From the NCBI RefSeq assembly GCF_041435355.1, contig NZ_CP108442.1:7190501-7254500 (forward strand): a stretch of DNA of 64,000 bases. The letters are read 5' to 3'. A model generated the notes under the pieces. That model searched no databases and had not been told where the DNA came from. It worked only from the letters and a program-made list of their open reading frames with translations. Positions 39,604-50,900 of this stretch are shown here, piece after piece (within the stretch, counting starts at the first letter, position 1; every line of letters starts with the position of its first letter). Position numbers and translations under genes: made by a program. This DNA is from Streptomyces sp. NBC_01276. GTDB lineage: Bacteria > Actinomycetota > Actinomycetes > Streptomycetales > Streptomycetaceae.

Positions 39604-40363
39604 GATCTCGGACGAGATCCTCTCGTGCGCTCTGCCGGCCGAGGAGAACCTCTTCGCGGAGCTGTCCGCATCGGTTCGTTGGGAAGACGTGGGGAAAGGC
39701 CGGCAAGGCGCCACGCTCACCAGGATCGACGAGTCGGACGGTGTGCCCCTCGTACGCACCACCACCCGGTACGGCAATCCGACGCAGCGTTTCCGGGCGG
39801 TGCACGAACGGCTGGCGCGACAGGTCCAGGAACGTGCGGCGCTTTCGGTCGGCTTCAACAACGCTCTCATCGAGAACTACACGAACGCCTACAGGACCAT
39901 GGGCGCCCATTCCGACCAAGCCCTCGATCTTGCCGACGATTCGTTCATCGCCGTCTTCTCCTGCTACCGGAATCCCGAAGCGAGCCCGTCGAGGAAGCTG
40001 ATCTTCGAATCAAAGGGGTCCGGTGGTGACGCGTTCGAGATCCCCCTCGCCCACAACGGCGTCGTCGCGTTCTCCGTCGACTCGAATCGGCGGCTCAGGC
40101 ACAAGATCGTAGCCGCCACGCCCATCGGGGCGGCGGACAACCGATGGCTGGGCGTCACGTTTCGGACGTCGAAGACCCTCCTTCGATTTCACGGCGGACA
40201 CGCCCACCTTCCGCAGGGTGCGCGCCTCCAGCGGGCCGACGACGAGCAGCGGAGCGAGTTCTACCGACTGCGGCGACGTGAGAACCACGAGACGGACTTC
40301 GTCTACCCCCCGCTGACGTACACCGTCAGCGAGAGCGATCTGGTGCCGCCCGTCCGGCCCTGA
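39584..40363 (+). CDS. AlkB-like 2-oxoglutarate/Fe(II)-dependent oxygenase (second of pair)
   Basis: The 259-residue protein resembles AlkB more closely. It has NYTNAYRTMGAHSDQ with the H-x-D iron pair, FIAVFSCYRN, a G-V-V-A-F-S-V-D strand, the distal His in LRHKI, and NRWLGVTFRTSK with the 2-oxoglutarate Arg. Its C-terminus (SEFYRLRRREN...) parallels that of the upstream protein (DELRRLYAEEN...), showing the two are diverged relatives. ATG 39584 lies within the end of gene one, with GGGAG just upstream, so they are co-expressed. The substrate is unknown. 335 bp without genes follow. Confidence 0.75.
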   Translation: MLPPGSRISDEILSCALPAEENLFAELSASVRWEDVGKGRQGATLTRIDESDGVPLVRTTTRYGNPTQRFRAVHERLARQVQERAALSVGFNNALIENYTNAYRTMGAHSDQALDLADDSFIAVFSCYRNPEASPSRKLIFESKGSGGDAFEIPLAHNGVVAFSVDSNRRLRHKIVAATPIGAADNRWLGVTFRTSKTLLRFHGGHAHLPQGARLQRADDEQRSEFYRLRRRENHETDFVYPPLTYTVSESDLVPPVRP

Positions 40364-40698
40364 GGGCGTCAGGGCGGCTCACGCGGAACCGTCCTGGACC
40401 GCAACGGCATGCGCGGCCCGGCGGGCGGTCGCCGAGCGGCCGCCACCGCCCGCTGGTCCGGCGAGCGGCGGGTGCGCGGATGGGCCGCCCCGGCCTCTCG
40501 GAGGGGCCTGGGGCCGCGATCCTACTCGGCAGTAGCCCCGGTGGGCACGGGTCCGGACCCACCCGCCGGCCTCTGTCGGGTGGCCGCCCTCCGGGATTCT
40601 CCGAAGAATTTCCCGGGAGCTGTCGATCCGGGCGCCTCCCGTTCGACGCAGGGGTGAGAGACGGGGAACGTCCCCGCCCTCCCGACCGAGGAGTCACC
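40364..40698. other. Gene-free gap between oxygenase pair and DGPF-sigma operon
   Basis: This 335-bp stretch has no coding-like frame. A small inverted repeat, CGGGGA-ACG-TCCCCG (near 40657-40671), sits just upstream of the DGPF gene and could be a regulatory site or part of its leader. An AT-richer patch (GATTCTCCGAAGAATTTCCC, about 40593-40612) may hold the promoter. Nothing else was seen. Confidence 0.45.
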
Positions 40699-41055
40699 AT
40701 GCCGCGTTTCCTGAGCCTGATCCGCATCGACGAGCAGAACCTTCCCACCGAGGGCTTCCCCGCGGACTTCGAGGAGCGGATGGGCGCCCTGATGGAGGAG
40801 ATCACCAAGGCCGGGGTCATGCTCGACACCGCCGGGCTGCTCCCCACCTCCGAGGGCACCCGGGTCGACTGGTCCGGGGGGAAGCTCAGCTTCACCGACG
40901 GGCCCTTCACCGAGACCAAGGAGGTCGTCGGCGGCTACGCCCTCCTCCAGTGCAAGGACAAGGCCGAGGCACTGGAATGGACCAAGCGGTTCCTGTCGAT
41001 CCACCCCACCAGCTGGCACGTCGGCGCCGAACTCCGCCAGATCCAGGAGATGTGA
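40699..41055 (+). CDS. DGPF/YCII-domain protein, ECF42 partner
   Basis: The 118-residue protein shows the DGPF hallmark FTDGPFTETKE (about 74-84) of the YCII-related fold, a small dimeric alpha-beta barrel. Such proteins are encoded beside ECF42-type sigma factors throughout actinobacteria and are thought to be targets or modulators of the sigma factor. CGAGGAG precedes the ATG. It lies 52 bp upstream of the sigma gene. Confidence 0.93.
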   Translation: MPRFLSLIRIDEQNLPTEGFPADFEERMGALMEEITKAGVMLDTAGLLPTSEGTRVDWSGGKLSFTDGPFTETKEVVGGYALLQCKDKAEALEWTKRFLSIHPTSWHVGAELRQIQEM

Positions 41056-41107
41056 CGCTCCGCGCCCGCCCCGCGTTTGCCCCGGTCCGTCACGGCTGCT
41101 CTGATGG

Positions 41108-42358
41108 GTGGCCGTGACGGCAGTGAGTACGGCCCAGGCGGTCGAAGCGGTGTTCAGGATCGAGTCCGCGCGGATCATCGCCGGCGTCACCCGCATCGTG
41201 CGGGACGTCGGCATCGCCGAGGAACTCGCCCAGGACGCCCTGGTCGCCGCGCTCGAACAGTGGCCCCTCTCCGGAGTCCCCGACCGGCCCGGTGCCTGGC
41301 TGATGGCCACCGCCAAGCACCGGGCGGTCGACCTCGTACGCCGCAGGGAGACCTACGCGCGCAAGCTCGCGGAGGTCGGCCGCACCCTGGAGGACGTACC
41401 CCCGCCCGCCGAGCCCGCGGCCCCGGACGACATCGACGACGACCTGCTGCGCCTCGTCTTCACCGCCTGCCACCCGGTACTGGCCACCGACGCCCGGATC
41501 GCGCTCACCCTGCGCCTGGTGGGCGGCCTCACCACCCAGGAGATCGCCCGCGCCTTCCTGGCCTCCGAGCCCACCGTCGCCCAGCGCATCGTCCGGGCCA
41601 AACGGGCCCTGGCCAAGGCCGGGGTGCCCTTCGAGGTCCCGTACGGCGCCGACCGCGAACAGCGGCTCGCCTCCGTCCTCGAAGTCATCTACCTGATCTT
41701 CAACGAGGGCTACTCGGCCACCGCCGGCGACGACCTCGTCCGGCCCGCCCTCTGCGAGGACGCCCTGCGCCTGGCACGGGTGCTGGCCGCCCTCATGCCG
41801 AAGGAGCCCGAGGTCCACGGACTCTGCGCGCTCCTGGAGTTCCAGGCCTCCAGGACCGCCACCCGCACCGGCCCCGACGGGGAGCCGGTGCTGCTCGCCG
41901 ACCAGAACCGGGCCCGCTGGAACCGGCTCCTCATCCGGCGCGGCGTCGACGCCCTGCACCGCGCGGGCACCGGCCCCTACTCCCTCCAGGCCGCCATCGC
42001 CGGATGCCACGCGGCGGCCGTCCGCTACGAGGACACCGACTGGGCCACCATCGCCGCCCTCTACGGACGGCTCGTCCACCTGGTGCCCTCACCGGTCGTC
42101 GAACTGAACCGGGCCGTCGCCGTCTCCATGGCCGAGGGCCCCGGGGCGGCCCTGCCGCTGGTCGACGCCCTCGCCGACGAGCCCGCCCTGCGCTCCTACC
42201 ACCTGCTGCCGAGCGTACGGGGGGACCTGCTGGAACGGCTCGGACGCGGGCCGGAGGCCCGCGCCGAGTTCGAGAGGGCGGCCGCCCTCACCCGCAACGT
42301 CCGCGAACGGGACCTGCTGCTCGCCCGCGCCGCCGCCCTCCCGCCGGTCAGGCCCTGA
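41108..42358 (+). CDS. ECF42-type RNA polymerase sigma factor with C-terminal TPR-like domain
   Basis: The 416-residue protein has sigma region 2 (IVRDVGIAEELAQDALVAALEQWPLSGVPDRPGAWL, then MATAKHRAVDLVRR), region 4 (RLVGGLTTQEIARAFLASEPTVAQRIVRAKRAL), and an extra ~200-residue C-terminal helical domain with TPR-like pairs (GLCALLEF, LLIRRGVDALHRAG, VVELNRAVAVSMAEG). That extension and the adjacent DGPF gene define the ECF42 group, which has no classical anti-sigma factor; the C-terminal domain is believed to control activity. It ends by overlapping the convergent condensation gene by 11 nt. Confidence 0.93.
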   Translation: MAVTAVSTAQAVEAVFRIESARIIAGVTRIVRDVGIAEELAQDALVAALEQWPLSGVPDRPGAWLMATAKHRAVDLVRRRETYARKLAEVGRTLEDVPPPAEPAAPDDIDDDLLRLVFTACHPVLATDARIALTLRLVGGLTTQEIARAFLASEPTVAQRIVRAKRALAKAGVPFEVPYGADREQRLASVLEVIYLIFNEGYSATAGDDLVRPALCEDALRLARVLAALMPKEPEVHGLCALLEFQASRTATRTGPDGEPVLLADQNRARWNRLLIRRGVDALHRAGTGPYSLQAAIAGCHAAAVRYEDTDWATIAALYGRLVHLVPSPVVELNRAVAVSMAEGPGAALPLVDALADEPALRSYHLLPSVRGDLLERLGRGPEARAEFERAAALTRNVRERDLLLARAAALPPVRP

Positions 42359-43814
42359 GCGGGGCCGCCTGCTCCGCGGACCGCCGCGGCCCGGCGAGCC
42401 GGCCCGGCCGGCGGAAACCGCCCGTACGGGCCACGCTCCGCACGGTCTCGCGCAGCGCGTCCTGGAAGTCGCCCATCGTGCGGCGGGCGGGCGCCGTGTC
42501 CACGTAGAGGGAGTTCATGTGCAGTCCGTCCGCGTCCCGCTGGAACCACGAGCAGGCCCCGTTGGCGCGCGCCGACCACACGTGCGTGGCGGGCCGCCAC
42601 TCGTGGTGGCGCTCCGCGCCCCGGCACTTGCGCATGTCGATGTACGAGAAGAAGTTCACCGGATACGGCCAGGAACGGGCGGCGAACTCCTCGGGTGCCA
42701 GCAGCTCCCAGGCCCGCACGAACGGCACGTCGATGTGGGAGATCATCTCGCCGAAGCCCGCCCGGACCGCCGCCATCACCTGCGCGAAGTCCCTGCCGGG
42801 AGAGGCGTCGAACTCGATGGGCATGGTGTTGACGAACCAGCCCACCGCGTCGTTCCAGGAACCGCGCCCGCGCTCGCTCACCGGCATGAACCCCCGGTAG
42901 ACGCCCGGACCTCCGGCGTCCCGCAGACAGACGGCGACCGAACCGAGCAGCCCCATGAACGGCTTCGCGCCCACCTGCAGACAGGTCTTCTCGAACACCT
43001 CGGCCTCGGCCGGGTCCAGCAGCGACGAGGCCTCGTTGACGATCGGGTACATCCGGTCCGGCTCCACGCCCAGGTCCAGGGGGAAGCGGGGGAAGAACTC
43101 CCCGTTGCGGTCGATGAAGGACTTCCAGTAGCCCAGGCGTTCGTCGTCCGCCTCGATGGAGAGGTAGCGGCGGCGCTGCTCCTCGGCGAAGTCGAGGTAG
43201 CTGGGGACCGCCGGCAGGTCCCCTTCGTCGCCGCGCCGCAGGGCCTCGTACGCCGTCATCACCTCGCGGACCACGATCGGCATCGACATGCCGTCGCAGA
43301 CGATGTGGTCGAAGGCGAGGTACACGGTGGCGGAGTCCGGACGCAGCACCGCGCCCATGGTGAACAGCGGCCACGACAGGGTGTCGATGCTGCGCTTGAA
43401 ACGCTCCACCAGGAACGTCCGCAGCCGCTCCGCCGAGTCGAACGAGGCCACGTGCTCGGCCTCCAGGGCGAGTTCCCTGGGAGCCAGGGGCTCGCACGCC
43501 AGCTCACCGGCCAGCCGTCGGAACTCGCAGCGCAGCACCTCGTGCCGCCGGACGAAGCCCAGCAGCGCCTGGGCGAGGGCCGCTTCGTCGAGCGCGCCCT
43601 CGACCTCGAAGGTGATGGCCAGCCACGACGCGACGGGGTCGTCGGCGCCGCGGCTCTCCTCGGCGACGGTGAAGTGCTTGTCCTGGTTGAACGAGGCCCT
43701 TCTGCCCGCCGGGTCACCCCCGTCCGCGTCGGCCGGCACGGCCGTCGACCGCAACCGCCACTCGACCACCCGTCCCGGCGCCACGTGGCGCAACTCCAGA
43801 GGAAACTGCCGCAT
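42348..43814 (-). CDS. Stand-alone condensation-domain acyltransferase-like protein
   Basis: The 488-residue protein is a single condensation domain of the NRPS/PapA/chloramphenicol-acetyltransferase superfamily. The catalytic motif appears as DHIVCDG (His170, Asp174, Gly175), a variant of HHxxxDG in which the first His is Asp. A second conserved region reads VGWFVNTMPIEF, a typical C-domain latch/floor motif. It has no adenylation or carrier domain, so it probably forms an ester or amide between carrier-bound or CoA-bound acyl groups and an alcohol or amine, as PapA proteins do. No biosynthetic cluster is visible. AAGGG precedes the ATG. Confidence 0.82.
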   Translation of the reverse strand: MRQFPLELRHVAPGRVVEWRLRSTAVPADADGGDPAGRRASFNQDKHFTVAEESRGADDPVASWLAITFEVEGALDEAALAQALLGFVRRHEVLRCEFRRLAGELACEPLAPRELALEAEHVASFDSAERLRTFLVERFKRSIDTLSWPLFTMGAVLRPDSATVYLAFDHIVCDGMSMPIVVREVMTAYEALRRGDEGDLPAVPSYLDFAEEQRRRYLSIEADDERLGYWKSFIDRNGEFFPRFPLDLGVEPDRMYPIVNEASSLLDPAEAEVFEKTCLQVGAKPFMGLLGSVAVCLRDAGGPGVYRGFMPVSERGRGSWNDAVGWFVNTMPIEFDASPGRDFAQVMAAVRAGFGEMISHIDVPFVRAWELLAPEEFAARSWPYPVNFFSYIDMRKCRGAERHHEWRPATHVWSARANGACSWFQRDADGLHMNSLYVDTAPARRTMGDFQDALRETVRSVARTGGFRRPGRLAGPRRSAEQAAPLRA

Positions 43815-43925
43815 TCCGTCATCCCTTCGCCCCCGAGTCAACCCCGAGCGCCTAACGACACCCGGACCACGGAAGTGACGCCCGCACCCCGACGACCGGT
43901 CCGCGGGCGGGCGGGAAGGGCCGTC

Positions 43926-44968
<1,043 letters not shown>

Positions 44969-44972
<4 letters not shown>

Positions 44973-47900
44973 CGTGGGTCTCCCGCTCTCAACTCGGTGG
45001 TGATCTGGCGTCGGCCCGATATCGCCGCCTCGGCGACCACGGCCAGCACCAGCAGGGCGGCCAGGCCCAGGGACTGCGCGAGCACGGGCCACGCGGTGAG
45101 CCGCACGCCCGTGGGCACGGCCGAGCCGACCAGCGTGGACAGGTCCACGGAGGGACCCAGCAGGGCGACGGCCGCCGCGGCGACCAGGCCGCCGCCCAGC
45201 GCGGCGGCGAGGGCCTGCGGCAGCGACTCGGTCAGGATCAGGGCCAGGCCCTCACGGGGCTGCAGCCCCATGGTCCGCAACCGGGCCAGCAGGGCCGCCC
45301 GTTCGGGCGCGGCCCGCACCAGGTTCAGGAGGACGGCCAGCAGCGCGAAGGCCGCCACCCCGGCGAGGGAACCCCAGAACACCCGGGCCGCCGAGGCCTG
45401 GAGGGGGGCGTGGGCGAGTGCGGCGGCCGCCGCCGAGCTGGTGTGCACGGTGTACGGATCCGCCGTGCCGTTCGGGGCGGTGGTGCGGAGCAGGTCGCGC
45501 AGCGGGCCCTCCTCGGCCCGGCCGAGGGCGAACCAGTGGGTGGCCTGCTCGACCCGGGGAAGCCGGGCCGCGGTCGGACCGGCCGGCAGCACCACCGTGT
45601 AGGCGGCGGGGCCGGGCGCCGGAGTGCCGTCGATCACGGCGACGGGCTTCACGGGCAGGGTCTTTCCGTCGCTGAAGCGCAGCTCCTGCACGCCGCCACC
45701 GGTGGTCTGCGCGGCCAGGCCCTTGCCGAACAGGGCGGGCAGCGGGGCGTCGGCCCCGGCCCCGGCCAGCAGTGCGGGGTCGAACTGCCCCCGGCCCACG
45801 GCCCGGGACAGCTCCGCGTACGTGACCGGGTCGGCGACGATCACCGTGACCTGGGTGGAGCCCTGCTGGGTGCCCATGACGAAGCCCCAGTCGTCGACCC
45901 ACGCCGGGACGGAGGTCCGGATGCCGGGCAGCCCGGCGGCGGCCCGGGTGAACTCCTTGGGCACGGTGCCCAGCGGGGGCGCCGCCACCTGGGCGTCGCC
46001 GCCGACGGCGGCCCGCGCCACCTGCTGCCGGGAGGTGTCCACGGAGGCCAGGACGGTGGCGCCGAAGCCGCCCGCGGTCACGGCCAGCAGCAGCGCGATC
46101 AACGGCAGGACGGACGGCCGGGAGCCGCCGCCACCGCGGGCCGCGCGGGCCAGACCGAGGAAGGAGACCAGCCCGCGGCCGCGTCCCGCCGCACGGGTCA
46201 GGCCCCGTACGAGCATCGGCAGCAACCGGGCCAGCAGCAGGCCCCCGCACAGGGCCAGCAGCAGCGGGGCGGCGACCAGCAGCGGGTCGAGGCCGGTCCC
46301 GGCGGGGGCGATGCCGCGGCGGGAGACCTCGGCCACGGCGGCCACCGTGACGGCGAGCACGAGCAGTTCGGCCACCAGCCGCCTGCGCGGGGCCCGCCTG
46401 TTCGGCGCCGACAGCAGGACGAAGGCCCGTACGGGGAAGGCCAGCAGTGCCAGCAGGGTGACGGCCCCGGCCCCGAGGAGGGTGGGGGCCAGGCGGGGGA
46501 CCGGCAGCAGCACCACGGCCAGGGCGGTGGCGAGCGCGGCGGCCGGCAGCACGGTGACCGCGTTCTCCGCGAGGAGCCGGCCGACGACGCCGCGGCGCGA
46601 GGCTCCCCGGGCGCGCAGCAGCAGCAGTTCGGCCGTACGGCGGTCCGCGCCGAGCCCGGCCGCCAGGCACAGCACCACCAGGGCCTCTCCGGCCAGTCCG
46701 GCGGGTCCGAGGGCGGCGAGCGGTGCGACCGCCTGCTGGCGGGCCTGCGCCTGGGTGAACAGCCGCGGCAGCCCGGAGGTGACCTGCAGTTGCTCGCGCC
46801 CGGTGGTCCGCCGCAGGTCGGAAGCGGTGGACCCGGCCACGTACGAGGCCACGGCGGCGGCCACGTCCGGCAGCCGGTCGGCGCGCAGCGTCCCGGTGTC
46901 CAGGGGGAGCCGCCAGAAGTCGTTGACGGTGCCGCCCCACGTGTCGAGCCGTCCGAGCCCCTCGGCTCCGACCAGCGCGGTCACCCGCCAGAAGGGCGTC
47001 AGACAGGCCGCCGTGGGACAGGGCAGGCCGTCCCAGTAGACCTCCGCGGGGTCCTCGGCGACGTAGAGCCCGACGATCTCCGCGAGGAAGGGGGTCCCGA
47101 CGGCGGAAGCGGTCGTCAGGACCGTGCCGACCCGGGCGCCCAGGGTCTCGGCCGCGCTCTTGGCCAGGGCCACGGGCAGGGGGGCGCCCTCGGCCGCGCC
47201 GCCGGGCCAGCGCCCCTCGACGAGGCGGGCGTGGGAGGCGGCCTGCGGCAGGTGGAGGAGGGTCAGCAGGGTGTCCGGCGGGGGGTCGCCGGGCATCCTC
47301 TTGAGCTCAGGGTTGGACAAGGCCTGCGGGGTGACCGTGACCGTGCCGTGGACCGGGCCGGTCGCGGCCAGCTCGATGCCGGTACGGGGGCCGGTGTTCG
47401 CGCGCAGGGCCGCCAGGACGGAGTCCAGCGACTGCGGGGTCCTCTGGCCGGGGAGGGCGCGGGCGCTGGCGTACAGGCTGGTCGGGCCGGGGCCCTGCTC
47501 GTGGAGGTAGGAGCGCAGGGCGTCGTCGGCGCCGCGGTCCAGGGCCCGCGGCAGGGCGGCCGCCAGCAGGACGGCGACGAACGCCAGCGCCGCGGCGAGC
47601 CCCGCCGCCAGCGGCATCGCCCGGAGCCGGGTGCGCACCCACGGGACGCCGGAGCCGCCCCGCGGCACGGCGGCCGGGGAACGGCCGCCGCCGCCGTCGC
47701 CGGCGGTGCGGGTCGTACGGGTGGTCCGGTCCGTGGGGGCGCCGGCCGCGTCGGCGGAGGGGCCGGTGGCGCGGCCGGAGGTGGTGCGGGTCGTGGCTGG
47801 GGCGGCGCCGTCGCCGGTGCTCCCGCCGTCGTGCCGGGCGGGGCGCCCCGGCCCGGAAGAGGGGCCGGAGGCCGCCGGGTTGCCGGGCGGCACGCCGCCG

Positions 47901-47989
47901 GCGGCCGTGTGCGGGCCGGGCGGGGTGGGGCCGGGGGTGCTCCGGCCGGAGGGCGCGGTGCCCTCGGGACCGGCGGGCGGGGTGGTCAC
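44969..47989 (-). CDS. FtsX-like ABC transporter permease (second of operon)
   Basis: The 1006-residue membrane protein has a Pro/Gly/Ser-rich cytoplasmic N-terminus of about 110 residues, an N-terminal membrane helix (LAAGLAAALAFVAVLLAAALP), a large extracytoplasmic domain, a four-helix FtsX domain around residues 430-700 and a final FtsX half with RTMGLQPREGLALILTESLPQ. It should couple ATP hydrolysis to export or lipoprotein/peptide handling at the membrane. GTG 47989 overlaps the preceding permease stop, with GGAGGAG immediately upstream. The low-complexity leader is odd for this family. Confidence 0.85.
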
Positions 47990-50900
47990 ATCTCCTCCAC
48001 GTACCGCAGCCGCGCGGCTGCACCTCGGTCGGTCCGTCGCCCGCGGCCGCCGAGCACCGCCGACAGCAGGGGCACCGCCGCGACCGCGGCGGCCAGCAAC
48101 AGGGTCTGGAGACCCGGCAGGTCCACCACGACCCCGGGCACCGGGCGTTGCGCGGCCGGCGTCAGGATCATCAGCGGTACCACCAGATGGACGATCGCGG
48201 CGCCCAGGCCCAGCCCGACGGCCGTCCCGAGGCCGACCAGCAGACAGCCCTCGGCGGCGGCGGTCCCGGCGAGCCGGGCCCGCGGGGCGCCCAGGGCCGT
48301 CAGGATCGCGTGCTCGCGGGCCCGTTCCCGTCCGGACGCGGCCGCCGAGGCACCGAAGCCGATCGCGGCGAGGACCGCGCACGCCACCGCCAGGGCCGCC
48401 AGCGCGGCCTGCGGGCCCGCGCTCAGCGGATCTCGCAGCAGACCGGCGGCGACCTCCTCGCGCAGCAGCACCTTCTGCGAGCCGGCGCCCGCGCGGATCC
48501 GGGCGGCGGCCAGGGCCGGCTCCCGGTCGTCCGGCGAGGAGGCGGGCAGCCACCACTCGTCGGCGGGCGGCAGGTCCTTGGCGTCCTCGGCCGCGAGCTG
48601 CCGTGCGGCCGCGTCCAGGTCCACGGCCAGGGCGGTGTCACCGGCCACGGGCAGCGACCCGACGGCCGAGGCGATCCGCACCTGCACGGTGGTGACGCCC
48701 AGCCGGACGGGCACCTTGTCGCCCACGGAGGCCCCCACGGCGGCGAGGAACCCGCGGGTGGCGACCCCGCGGACCTCGGCGGGCGGGCCGCCGGGGCTCA
48801 GCGAGACCTCCACGGGCTTGCCGGGCGGGCCCTGGTAGTGCAGGCGCAGCAGGTCCGGTGCGGCGGGCCGCAGGGCGGCGGCCGGGACCCCCTTGGCCGC
48901 TTCGGGGGTACGCAGGTGCCAGTCGGGCGCGGTGGCCGTCACGGGTGCGGCGGCTCCGCCCGGGGTCTCGCTCACCGAGACGCGGTGCAGGGCCAGTTCC
49001 CCCTCGACCGGGACCACCGACTCGGCGTCGAACCACGTCGGCTGGAGCCCGTAGGACATCACGAGGCCCACGATGCGCAGGGGGCCGGCGGCGGACCCCA
49101 GCGGGGATCCGGTCAGCGGGTCGAGGGGGACCGAGACGGTGCCCGAGCCGCTCGTCGGGAGGGCGGCGACCGGGGTCCGGTACGTGAGCCCGAACCGGTC
49201 GCGCAGCAGCACCCCGAGCGTCGGGCGGCCGGCCGACGCGGGGTCGGCGGTCACGGACACGTCGAGGTCGATGCGCCGCGGGTCACCCGGCAGGGCGATC
49301 CCGTCGGCGCCCGGCCCGGCACCCGGGGCGGCCGGGGGCACGGCGAGCGGGGCGAACAACTCGGCCGTCGGCCGTCCGTCGCGCAGGTCGGCCCGCAGCG
49401 GCAGCCGGCCGGCTGCGCGCGAATCCAGGGCGAGCAGCCGTCCGGGCTTGTTCCCCGGCAGGGCCACCTCGGTGTGGATCACCGGGATGATGCGGTCGCC
49501 GCCGGGCAGGGCCGCGTACCGGCCGCCCCGGCCCATCGGGGCCAGGTCGCCGCCGGTGATCCGCAGGCCGCCGGCGGTGGCGAAGTCGGCCTGGTCGCGC
49601 TGGGAGGCGGACCAGGCGGAGTGCTGGCCGAGGGCGAGCACCCCGCTGGACACCGCGAGCACCAGCAGCAGCACCGGTCCGGTGGCCCGCTGCGGCCGGC
49701 GGGCCAACTGCCAGCCGACCAGGGCCGGACCCAGCCCGCGTCCCCGGGCGGCGATCCGCCCGCCCAGCCGGGCCGCGAAGGGCAGCAGCCGCAGCACGAG
49801 CAGGGTGCCCGCGCACAGGGCCAGCGTCGGGGCCGCCACCAGGACGGGGTCCACGCCGAGGACGTCGCCCCCAGCCGGAGCGGCGTCCCCCGCGCCGCCG
49901 CCGTACCGGGAGAGCTGCCGGTAGGCGAGGACCGCGAGGGCCACCAGTGCCAGGTCCGCGCCGGAGCGGGCGAAGCCCGACACCACGGCCCGACGGCGCC
50001 CGCCGCGCCGCAGGGCGGCGGCCGTGGCGCCGCGCAGGACGGCGGGCAGCGTGGTCAGCAGTACGCACAGCAGCGCGCAGACCGCCGCGGCCGGCCACAG
50101 CAGCCAGGAGCCGCCCGTGTCGAACGGCACGTGGGCCAGCGGCCCGTAGCGGACCGCCAGGCGCAGCAGGAGGGGGGTGAGCAGCGGGGCGAGCACGGCG
50201 GCCGGGACCGCGAGCAGCAGGGACTCGGCGACGGAGAGGAGGCCGAGCCGGCGGCGGGAGGCGCCGCGCGCGGTCAGCAGGACCCGCTCCGGTTCCTGAC
50301 GTTCCCTCAGGAGGTGGGCCACCAGCAGCAGGGCGGCCGAGGCCAGGACGGCGAGCTGGAGGGCGCCGACGAGCAGGGTGGAGCGGGCGACCCGCTGACC
50401 GGACTGCAGGTCCGCTATGAAGGACGGCAGTTCGCCGCTCACCGTCAACCCCGAGGGGGGCGTGGTTTCGGCCGCGGCGGCCCGGCCGCGCACGGCCTCG
50501 ACCGCGGAGCGGGGCGTGCCGGTGAAGTCGGGGGTCAGCAGGGTGGCGCGGCTGTTCTGCGGGAGGCCGCCCGCGGTGAAGGCCGAGTCGTCGACGAGGA
50601 GAGGGCCGTAGGTGGTGAAGCTGCCGACCTGCACCTCGCGTCCGCCGAGCGGGTCGAGCCGCCAGTACGGGGCGTCCGGTTCGGCGGCCCGGTAGACGCC
50701 CGTGACGAGCACGTCCAGCGGGGCGCCGCCGAGGCGGTCCTCCAGCCGGACCTCGGCGGGCAGCCGCTCGGGGGCCAGGCCGAGGCGGGTCAGGGCCGCC
50801 GTGGGCAGGGCCACCGGCAGCCTGCCCGGGTTCGGGCCGACCGCCTCGGGCCACCGGCCGGCGAGGAGCCGTACGCGGTTGCGGTCCAGCGCGGCGAGCA

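Noticed and set aside
42348..43814. Condensation gene considered as part of an NRPS cluster
   Set aside because: No adenylation, carrier or thioesterase domains or tailoring genes are found on either side.
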